The position numbers and the translations under genes were made by a program. Source: Nectonema munidae (taxonomy: Eukaryota; Nematomorpha; Nectonematoida; Nectonematidae). From it: a stretch of DNA of 64,000 nucleotides. This document shows, piece after piece, positions 56,125 to 64,000 of the stretch. The notes beneath the pieces are model-generated. The model was given only the letters and a program-made list of their open reading frames with translations, was not told the DNA's origin and ran no database searches. Location of the stretch: NCBI GenBank assembly GCA_030549495.1, contig JAUIRK010000046.1, positions 496,001 through 560,000 on the forward strand. The letters run 5' to 3'. Position 1 is the stretch's first letter. Each line of letters starts with the position of its first letter.

Positions 56125-56237
56125 ATGTCTCAAGGTTCAACTCCCAATTTGTTTAGTCCTCTGCTATCTTTGGAATCAAGAAAGGAGTTGAACTCGTCTG
56201 TAGCTGATTATACAAAGATTTGTGAAGACATTTTTAT
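56125..56237 (+). CDS. p53-like exon 1 (start codon)
   Basis: ATG in CATAATGTC, 37 codons plus two bases, donor AT|GTATGT. Encodes GSTPNLFSPLLSLESRKELN and ADYTKICEDIF; hydrophobic-acidic mix fits an activation domain. Confidence 0.65.
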
Positions 56238-59200
56238 GTATGTTTTTTTTAACTAAATTTAGAATTATTGTTAAAATAATATTTATCACTTATTGAAAAA
56301 TTTTCAAAAGTCATAATTCTTCATAGCTATTTCAATTATTTTTGAAAGGGCGAAATATAGGTGCTCTTTTCAAGAAGTATCAATTTTTTAGACGTCTTAT
56401 ATTTTGTTGGCTCTAAAATTTGACAATTAAAATTAGTCGAGATTCCTTATTTAAACTCAAGCTTGGATCGATCATGTGGGTATCAGTAGTACATATGCTG
56501 TCCCCTGTCTTTAAATACCTTTGATAGTTTTTATATATAGACATTAAAATTAAAGTATGATAAAATTCAAAAACTAAAAAAATATGTCCCTTTGCAATTA
56601 AAATTTTGCATTCATACCTACTTATACTTAAGTGCATTTTTTTTATATCTAGCCTCATTTCCAAAACGCACATATGCATCATTCTCTACTTATATCTTAA
56701 TTTGATTATGTTGTTTTGTTTAATTTTTTAATGTATTAAATTATTGAAAAGTATCCATTATTGATAAAAGTTATGATTATAAGGGTTAGATTTTTAAATC
56801 AGTTAAATGGCATAACTGTGGCCTTGAAAAAACTCAGAAAATAATTTTTACAGAAATAAGTAATATGGGAAATACATGAAGGTTAAAAATTTTTATAATG
56901 AAAAATAATTAATCATATTTCAAGTTGTGAAAAAGACTATTAATCGAAATCAGGAATTCTAATATATAATGAAAAATCAGTTGTTTTTATTTTTTAAATA
57001 ATTTCTTTTGGATAAATTGATGTTATTTTAAAAAGCCACCTCTACTCTACTATATTTGGTCAAAATGATATCATTAACTTAAATAAATATAATCACTAAC
57101 AGTGGCAATTCTAAGTTTTTAAAAAGGGTAAGGGGGCTGTGTCAGGGCCAATGTTTTGTTAGATAACACTTGTAATTTTTAACCCAAAAATGCTCTGTTA
57201 ACTTCTGATATATCTCGGTTTTTTGTATCTAGAAACATTGAAATTTTGGTAAGTGTTTTTGAATGTCAAATTTTTTTTCTTTGAAATAAAATTAGCAAAT
57301 ATAGAATATTTTTGAAAGTTTTTTTGCTTAATTTATCCTTTTACAAGTTGTATTGTACATAGCTTTGTTCAAATAAAACTGAAACTCACAATAAATTTAG
57401 TTTATAATTTACTATATTTTTTAATAAAGGTCATGATATAAAGTTACTTTTGAATCGCTACTGATTACTGATATAATTAATATGCTTAAACGTCTAAACT
57501 TTATTTTTATATTTAATAAAGAGAAGAGTTCAAAATATATTATGCAGGCTTAAAAATATTTTTAAATTCGGGTTTAAAACACCACAAAGAGAGTGAGTGC
57601 GGTTTTCTTTAAAGGTAACATACCGATTATCTCTAATCTATTACATATATATAAGCGATGATTCTAAAGCAAACCCATTTTTGACTAGCTCTGTGAATGC
57701 CTTACTCTAGAAATTTGTTTGTTTATTTTAAATCTATGAAGTGTAGCCCTTGTCTGTGATAAACCTACATACTATTCAATCAATACTAAATCCACTAATA
57801 AGTTGGTTTAATTTTAAATCAAGAAGAATCGGAATCGGAATACTACAAAATTTCCGTATTTGTTCCATCACTAGTTTGAACAGTGCTCGCGCTACCTATA
57901 TAATTTTGGGGCACGTGCCCCCCCCCCCCCCCCTAAAATTTTTGGTTTTGCCCCATGCACTTTTTAAAGGAAAAATAAATAAGCAAAAATTGTACACAAT
58001 AATCTTATATAAATGCTGGTGTATGTGTATGTATAATATGAGATTTCTATAGGTTTTTATACAGAAGTACTTCATGCTTTTCAGCAAAGTAATATAGGAT
58101 ATAAAGTAATATAGGAAATAAATTTTTTGCAAATGTGTTTCTTTGCCCCATTTCAGCCCCTCTTGAAATTTAGCTTTAGCGCCGGCACTGAGTTTGAAGC
58201 TAGATTTTTCCAAATTTCTTTCCTTGTAAGTATAAAAAATATGAGGATGAAAAACTGGAATTCGTTTTTAAGCGACGGTATAACTGAGAGATCTGGCATC
58301 AAAACCCTTTTTACCAATAATCCTAAAATGGACAAAATAGAAATTCAATAAACAAAATTTTTTTGGTGGGCTTATGTAAAATAATAGCAATTTAATCGTT
58401 TTTTAAAAAGTTGGCGAGGCATGTGATTCTCTAAAAAAAATGTTGAATTTTGTTAATTTTGTTTCATATCTATTGTGAAACGATATAAAATATTTTTACG
58501 TTACTTTAACAATTCAGAAACTCTCAGAACTGTATATTCTCACTAATTTTGAGTTTTGCTTTTCCCTGAACTATATATATTTGGAAGAAAGAGGACTGGT
58601 GAACCTTTCATCTTGCTTGATTTAAAATTAATACTTTGGACTTTTTCATAAAATACTCTCATTTTTCATGGTCATATCGAAAGAAAATAAATATATTATT
58701 AAAACTATTTTGTAATTTTAATAGAGGGTTTAAAAAAATAATATATCTGACGACTATAACATATTTTTCTTTATAAAAGTAAGGAGATAAAATATTAAAC
58801 TCTATATTTATTTTCTCAAGGGCGGGCCAGAAATTGTATGAGAGGCGGTTTAATTATTTACTTTTTTCTTACATTAGTATTTGATTTTATTGTTCATACT
58901 GTCAAAAAGTGTTCTGAATTAAAAACAAACGATTTTTAACTTATACTGTATTAGAGTTCAACTTATTTCTTCAAATGTAATATTTAATTCAAATTATAAG
59001 AATGTCTTTTGATCCATCATGGAATTTTATTTTTAAGAAGTTTTTAGCACCATTTCCAGCATTACTTGAGTTCGATTTAAGTTAATGTTTATAAGATCTA
59101 CATTTTTAGTTTTTTCTTAAATTATAATTAACAGAAAATGATTCATAGTTAGCTAGGAGCTCCAAAGGCACTTAACAAATATGGTGATGAGATTTGATAT

Positions 59201-62200
59201 ACCCTATTAATTTCCAAAATGCAATAGCTGACTTTATACTCAATCTTATTGTTTTTTAAGGCTCCCCGAACCTATAATTGAATTTTATACAACTGAAGAT
59301 GATGCTGAAAAATGTCAGACATGTAATAATAGTGAAAATATATCCTTTACCTATGAACAGTACAAGATTCCATCAAATCAAAATGGGTGTGTTATGGCAG
59401 AAACTGCTACTCTATCAGATACTAATAATTCTGCACTTTTTTCATCTTGCAATCAAATACCTAATAAGTTGCTTTTATATACATTTATCATTATTATTTT
59501 TATTTGTTTTAAATTTATTTTAGCAAGGAATTCTCCGGAGATTTTAACTTTAAAGTTGAGGTTGTTTCATCTAATGAATTTTTTGTAAGATTTTTTTATT
59601 TTTTTTTGGCAAAATAGGTATTTTAAGCCTTTGATTATTATCAACGTGATACCCGTTTTACAAGAAATCAAAATTGCCTGATTTAACCCATATCATACCA
59701 AACATAACATATACTATAAAAAATTCCAATAATTATTTTTAAACTATGCTACGTATATTTATTCTGAAAATCAAAAAAGATTGTCATTGAACTTTTGTTT
59801 CGTAAAAACAAAGATGCCGCAGAAATCTACGGGTTGGTTGTAAAAGTATACATTAGAAAAAATGTTGTAATATTTTAAATATTATATAGACTTTTATTAA
59901 TAATAGATATGGCCAAGTCGGTAATTTTCATGTTCGTAAAAGAAAATCCAATAAAAATAGGTGATATCTCGACTCATCATTACTCCTTTGTTATACATAA
60001 AACCCAATCTTCTCCACTTCTCCTTCTTTATTTTCTTGATAAAGACCGTAAAGGTCGAAAATTCAAATTTTGAATAAATTGTTTTGAAAAGTCGAGATAT
60101 CACCTATTTTTATTGGATTTTCTTTTAGACTTTTATTATACAAACAAAAAAATTAACTATGGTAATTAGCAAAACACTAAACATGTAGATGAACTTGGCA
60201 AGTGGAATTTTGAGAACTAATCGTCTTTTCTTTTTCAATTGAATGATACTTTTTTAACGTTTTGTTGATTGATTGCTCTCAATAAAACTGGACTGAATTA
60301 TACTGTTTAATAAGCGATTTTCTATTTTTTAGATTATATTATTCTGGGGTGATAATTTTTTAAATATATAATATTATCTCATAAAAGAGCTCTCATTTTT
60401 TGTTCATATAGCATTTTGAATTGTTAGGAAAATACACCTGATTTGTAGCTATTAAAACTCTTGAAATTAAGCATTTAAAGCTAATAATTAAGCTTGAAAT
60501 TAAACTTAAGATTTTTTCCTTTTTTCTGCTTATAATGGCAGTAACCTATAATACTTCAATTTAAAATCTTTCTGAAATTAATTACGTGAGTTATAATAAT
60601 TTTGTTTTTTGGGGCGTGATTAAGATTGATTAGATACTTGGTTTCGATAACTCAGTCTTGGGTTCGAATCATTATCAAGCCTACTTTCCTTATAGTTCGA
60701 CACACGCTGCGCAATTGTGCCTTCTGATGAAAACACCCCACGGTACCTTTATCTTTATCAAAACTATTTAATCAATATTCACTGTTCAGTATCTTTAAAT
60801 CATATCTACGTTTATACATGAGTCCTTTAGTCTGATTATTATTATTAATTACTCTAACGAATTTTAGAACTAACCTTCTCAACTCTCTTATGCGTTTTTT
60901 AATTTATATAATATGAAGATAAATTTAATTCTATTTCAAATATCTGAACTTTTTTATGTGTTTTATAAAATATATCATAGAACAAATGCAATTTAGCTTT
61001 TTTTTATTCCTTATATCCTGAAATATTTCCTCAATATCTTTTATTTAAGTATTGCCCAGAAAATAACAAGTACTTTGGCAAGCCTGACATTTTTGTTGAA
61101 TTTTTATTCAAATGCAGTGAATCACTCCCATTTTGTGAAAATTCATCATATTCCATTAATATATTACCCATTTTTCTTGACCTACCAAACTCCTTCAAGA
61201 CACCCGTTAAAGCGTGCATAAAACATCAAAGTGAATGTAATTCAGATTCTTCCTCTAAATCTATTTTTATTATAGCATCTTGCTTTATTCATGCTTTAGC
61301 CTATAGCGAAGAAGCTTCTAGAGAGCATTTTTTCACTGTTCGTCTAAAGTCAGGCTGTAACAGTAATGTTAACTACTTTGAAGATTTCAACACAAAAAGG
61401 TTGTATGTTTCAATTGCGTACCAACCAAAATTTTCTCAGTCTCTTAAACTGCTATACCAATCAAATTTCCTAAAGTTCAAGTGTCTGAATAGTTGCTTTG
61501 GACAGAAAAAAATTATACAGCTTGTCATTTCTCTTTTTGACGAAAAGTAGGCTATTTTAAAAGTTCTATTTTTTGACTTATTGCATATCTTTATCCACAA
61601 AAATTATACAGTTGTGAAATTTTAGTTAAAGATGATATAGCATTTATGAGCTTCACGAAAATATTTTTAATTCTACTGCTTATTTACAAGCATGACTGTT
61701 GTTTTGTGCTTTAAAAAGAACAAATGTACTCCACCGTATCTTCTATTGATGACTTATCTGTAAAAACATTTTCTTCATTTTGAAATTTAAATCTCATTGA
61801 AAATTATCTAAAAATAAGCGGTAATAATTAAAATTGCTCAACTATTTTGAAAAGGTGCCGCCATTTTGAAAGCTAAAATAGTACCACTGTAATCGGTGTA
61901 AATTCTAATTTACTATAATGGCTATAAAATTTAATAAAAATGATGGTCAATTATATTTAACGTAAATTTTTGAAAATATTTGCGCTTTTTTATTTGAAAA
62001 TTATGCTATTACAAATATATGCTTTGAAAATAGCACCATTAAGAAAACGATTAAACGTGGATTTCAATATTAAAAGACGTCATTGATTAATTATTTAGCT
62101 GTAGGAATATTTCAAAACATTTTTTGTCTTCATTGATTAATTATTTAGCTGTAGAAATATTTCAAAATATTTTTGTTCTCAGAATACGAATTTTTGTAAA

Positions 62201-63917
62201 ACTTTTTCCACCAACACATCAATTCCGCATTGAAGAAACAAATAAATATTATTTTTAAGTATAACATTTTTATACTTCTATCGAGTGAAATTTTTGATTT
62301 CGATTCATGCTAGGAACTTAAACTTTCTTTTTATTAACATGTAGTGTTACTCATAGTATATAACAAAAAGAGCCAGATTTCATGTTTTTTTATATTGTAA
62401 AGAACGATATATCATATATAATTTGCAAAAAATGTGCTATTTCCACATGCTAGAATAAAATAAAAAACAAACAAAAAGAAACATGCTTTGAATTTTAAGC
62501 AACAAAAAATAACTTCAAAATGGACTTTTTTTGGACAACTCTTCAAATTTAGACGTTTCCACGATATCAGTTTTTAGATGTTGATTGGCTAATGATGAAC
62601 TATGTTTAGACTTTGTACATTTCCAAGTAGAATTCATAGTTTGACCAAACTTTAAATTGTATTTTATTAAAAATACAAAATTTAGATCAAAAATAATATC
62701 ATTGAGAGCCCCAATCGTGTCTCATTTGTTCACACCTGGTATATATAGATTGGTTGCATTGAGGGCTGCAGATTTAGACATTTTGAAGGAATATGAGTCG
62801 GAGTCGAAGCTATAATAAAATAAAATTCGAATCTGAATACAAATAATAAAAAAAAGTTTAATTTTTGTAAGCACATGGAGGAGCACTTCTTTTACCGATA
62901 CCAGAATTAAAAGTTTGGAGTCTGGTTTTTGCTAGAACTTGAAGTCGGGTATTTTACCTCTGACTTGGCACTTATCACTTATTTTGTTATTTGTTGTTTA
63001 TACACATCTGTTGTAGTATCACTTTTTCTAAAATCACCTATTGTTTAGGTTCGCCTCAAATATGAATATTTAACAAAATGTACAACCGTCTTTTCTCAAT
63101 ATGATTTTTAAAATATAATTTCAAATATGAGTTCATCTTATTTTTCTAATTGGAGGTTTAGTCTTGATTTTATAAGTTGTAATTTGAAAAAGCAAAATAC
63201 TGAGTTTAATCTTTAAGCAAATGTACTGAGTTAACTGATAAAAATCCTAGATTAACTTTGGATTGAGTTCGCTTTGAAGCAATATATTGAATACAGCAGC
63301 ACTATCTAAAAGAATATAAACTATGAACACGAGGCAAGAGAAATAAAAAAAATACTGTTTAACTACGCCCTTTTTTATTTCATTGCTAAGGTCAATATAA
63401 AATCTCTTTTCTGCGCAAACCAGAAATTTCACTTTTTAAAATATTCTTTTAGATCTCTTAGAGTCGTTGCTAGACAAAATTTAAACATCAAAGTATGCAA
63501 AGCTCCTTTAAGAGATAGCAAATTTGCTCTAAAGCTGGGTAAGTATTTTTCTATATTTGTATCTAATTTATAAATGAATACTTTGGAAGTTTCAAAATTT
63601 TGGATCTTATCCCTTGATATCTATGATAAAGTAGGCATTTATTTGGATTCAATATAAGAAAAGGAAACCTAACTGCATTAGTTGTTCTGTAGCAGTATTA
63701 ACAAAGGATTTTTTTATGTTTCAATATCAACTAAAAAAACAAACTATTGTTACAAAACTGTTTTTATGCTTTGTAAAGTAAATGTGCTTATGATAAATAC
63801 TAATTTTTGGAAACTTTCATTTAAGGAAACAAGCACTACAAACAAAATCTAACTCTCGTCAATACTCAAAACGTCACAAGTCCTGATTCAACTTCGGAAA
63901 AGGAATGGAATCTCAAG
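56125..63917 (+). CDS. p53-family transcription factor (six exons, continues beyond window)
   Basis: Exons 56125-56237, 59261-59467, 59524-59584, 61050-61546, 63453-63538 and 63826-63917 join into 352 codons without a stop; every junction is GT-AG and in phase. Residues 1-108 are acidic, serine-rich, as expected of an activation domain. The p53 DNA-binding domain then runs to about residue 320: EFSGDFNFKVEV (human YQGSYGFRLGF), YCPENNKYFGKP ([13 protein letters not shown]), VKACIKHQSECNSDSS ([15 protein letters not shown]), VNYFEDFNTKRLYVSIAYQP ([20 protein letters not shown]), KCLNSCFG (MCNSSCMGG), IIQLVISLFD, ARQNLNIKVCKAPLRD (GRNSFEVRVCACPGRD). Zinc ligands C-x2-H and C-x3-C are present. 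About 25 residues are inserted after the first pair, and the arginine-bearing L3 loop is shortened and lysine-rich. A tetramerisation domain would lie past the right edge. Homology was judged by eye; exons are inferred. Confidence 0.82.
56238..57880. other. p53-like intron 1, left part
   Basis: AT-rich. GAATCGGAATCGGAATAC near 57.82 kb may be a scrap of the GTCGGAGTC repeat. An 89-codon minus frame at 56.4-56.7 kb was not recognised. Confidence 0.3.
57881..58190. mobile_element. hAT MITE with perfect 8 bp target duplication
   Basis: The left end CAGTGCTCGCGCTA and the right end, on minus, CAGTGCCGGCGCTA form imperfect inverted termini. AGTTTGAA flanks both sides exactly (57873-57880 and 58191-58198). 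The 310 bp inside have no transposase; a C-run of about 17 lies at 57919-57935. The 105- and 100-codon frames here are shadows. Inserted in p53-like intron 1. Confidence 0.88.
58199..59260. other. p53-like intron 1, right part
   Basis: AT-rich, nothing recognised apart from the exon 2 acceptor at its end. Confidence 0.35.
59261..59467 (+). CDS. p53-like exon 2
   Basis: Acceptor GTTTTTTAAG|G, donor AATAA|GTTGCT. Encodes LPEPIIEFYTTEDDAEKCQ and TATLSDTNNSALFSSC. The open frame runs on past the donor, but the splice to exon 3 restores p53 homology. Confidence 0.65.
59524..59584 (+). CDS. p53-like exon 3 (start of DNA-binding domain)
   Basis: 61 nt after a 56 bp intron; acceptor AAATTTATTTTAG, donor TTT|GTAAGA. 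KEFSGDFNFKVEVVSSNEFF matches the first strand of the p53 core (YQGSYGFRLGFLHSGTAKS). Confidence 0.78.
59937..60127. mobile_element. Hairpin MITE, perfect 38 bp inverted arms
   Basis: 59937-59974 and 60090-60127 are exact inverted copies over 38 bp (outer end TAAAAGAAAATCC, inner end TATCTCGACT). The outermost bases are TA on both sides, as for a TA target duplication of Tc1/mariner-type MITEs. The loop of 115 bp is unique. Exact arms mean a young insertion or selection on the hairpin. Lies in p53-like intron 3; the transcript would fold here. A 68-codon minus frame is a shadow. Confidence 0.85.
60128..60610. other. p53-like intron 3, nothing recognised
   Basis: AT-rich sequence between the hairpin MITE and a SINE. 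Confidence 0.35.
60611..60755 (+). repeat. tRNA-derived SINE, family A
   Basis: Starts GGGGCGTGATTAAG, A-box side TTGATTAGATACTTGG, B box GGGTTCGAATC, body GCTGCGCAATTGTGCCTTC, tail CACCCCACGGTACC. This is near full length and matches the copy at the left edge of the window in reverse orientation. Confidence 0.75.
60756..61049. other. p53-like intron 3, right end
   Basis: AT-rich; ends in the exon 4 acceptor tract. Confidence 0.35.
61050..61546 (+). CDS. p53-like exon 4 (main DNA-binding domain exon)
   Basis: 497 nt, acceptor TTTTATTTAAG, donor GAAAA|GTAGGC. Carries YCPENNKYFGKPDIFVEFLF, the zinc-binding CIKH and CLNSC, VNYFEDFNTKRLYVSIAYQP and IIQLVISLFDE. Confidence 0.85.
61547..62756. 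other. p53-like intron 4, left part
   Basis: AT-rich; contains the two-copy tandem repeat at 62.08 kb and nothing else recognised. Confidence 0.35.
62080..62180. repeat. Two-copy tandem repeat of about 51 bp
   Basis: CATTGATTAATTATTTAGCT followed by GTAG.AATATTTCAAAA occurs twice in a row, in p53-like intron 4. Confidence 0.7.
62757..62965 (+). repeat. GTCGGAGTC-rich repeat, divergent copy in p53-like intron
   Basis: GAATATGAGTCGGAGTCGAAG, AATTTTTGTAAGCACATGG and AGTTTGGAGTCTGG occur in the order of the 42.3 kb copy. Right edge uncertain. Confidence 0.55.
62966..63452. other. p53-like intron 4, right part
   Basis: AT-rich; a 61-codon minus frame at 63.25-63.43 kb was not recognised. Ends in the exon 5 acceptor. 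Confidence 0.35.
63453..63538 (+). CDS. p53-like exon 5 (VCKAPLRD)
   Basis: Acceptor ATTCTTTTAG, donor CTGG|GTAAGT. SLRVVARQNLNIKVCKAPLR then DSKFALKLG matches the last strand and C-terminal helix of the p53 core (NLLGRNSFEVRVCACPGRD..); Arg280 and Asp281 equivalents kept, Arg273 replaced by lysine. Confidence 0.85.
63826..63917 (+). CDS. p53-like exon 6 (linker)
   Basis: Acceptor TTTCATTTAAG, donor AAG|GTATGT, phase 0 out. Encodes NKHYKQNLTLVNTQNVTSPD and STSEKEWNLK, probably the linker towards a tetramerisation domain. Confidence 0.65.
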
Positions 63918-64000
63918 GTATGTGACAAATTTTTTCCTTAAATAGGCTCTTCTTTTCATTTCAATTTATCCTTTGAAAATAAGATGGGACATTCAGTAAT

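Noticed and set aside
57896-58213. 105-codon minus frame as a gene
   Set aside because: It lies across a hAT MITE with exact target duplication and contains a glycine run from the C homopolymer.
1-64000. LTR retrotransposons, endogenous viruses, Polintons or toxin genes
   Set aside because: No paired long terminal repeats, gag/protease/integrase order, capsid or envelope signature was seen; all reverse-transcriptase sequence here is of LINE type.
1-64000. CRISPR arrays, operons or bacterial gene clusters
   Set aside because: Introns, SINEs, LINEs and animal genes show this is eukaryotic nuclear DNA.

Overview
This is an AT-rich, intron-bearing animal genome window. Three host genes can be rebuilt from short exons, and the space between and inside them is packed with decayed transposable elements. 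The DNA is probably arthropod, plausibly a copepod such as a sea louse. That rests on AT content, many tRNA-derived SINEs, mixed 50-60 bp and multi-kb introns, and a multi-copy protein family (motif [12 protein letters not shown]) that I associate with arthropods; no species was confirmed. I saw no bacterial genes, CRISPR array, intact tRNA or LTR element.

Layout. 1-20.9 kb is a transposon graveyard: several non-LTR retrotransposon remnants (about 0.6-1.8, 5.1-6.2, 11.3-13.0 and 17.1-19.6 kb), two fold-back elements built from 15-16 nt units (2.05-2.74 and 9.33-10.27 kb), a long-TIR MITE (4.07-4.41 kb), a hAT transposase tail and SINEs. 20.94-25.44 kb (+) is RSL1D1 (ribosomal L1 domain protein 1), complete in six exons with every splice phase agreeing. 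25.6-29.3 kb holds hAT ends, a MITE with a G15 tract, a possible orphan exon and a SINE. 29.35-54.09 kb (-) is SPTLC2, the catalytic subunit of serine palmitoyltransferase, in ten recovered exons (467 codons). Its first and last exons were not found. Its introns hold an RTE-type LINE tail, a Tc1/mariner remnant interrupted by a GTCGGAGTC-rich repeat, and a 2.8 kb unit in tandem (two full copies and a truncated third) carrying a decayed gene of the [12 protein letters not shown] family.

56.13-63.92 kb (+) holds the most notable find: a divergent p53-family transcription factor, open at the right edge of the window. Six exons (352 codons, phases all consistent) give an N-terminal acidic region and a p53 DNA-binding domain with the zinc ligands C-x2-H and C-x3-C and the VCxxPxRD segment. 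None of its exons stands out as a long ORF. Its introns contain a hAT MITE with a perfect 8 bp target duplication and a MITE with perfect 38 bp inverted arms.

The three genes are not an operon: RSL1D1 serves ribosome biogenesis, SPTLC2 starts sphingolipid synthesis at the ER, and the p53-like protein would act in the nucleus. SPTLC2 and the p53-like gene are arranged head to head across about 2 kb that may hold both promoters.
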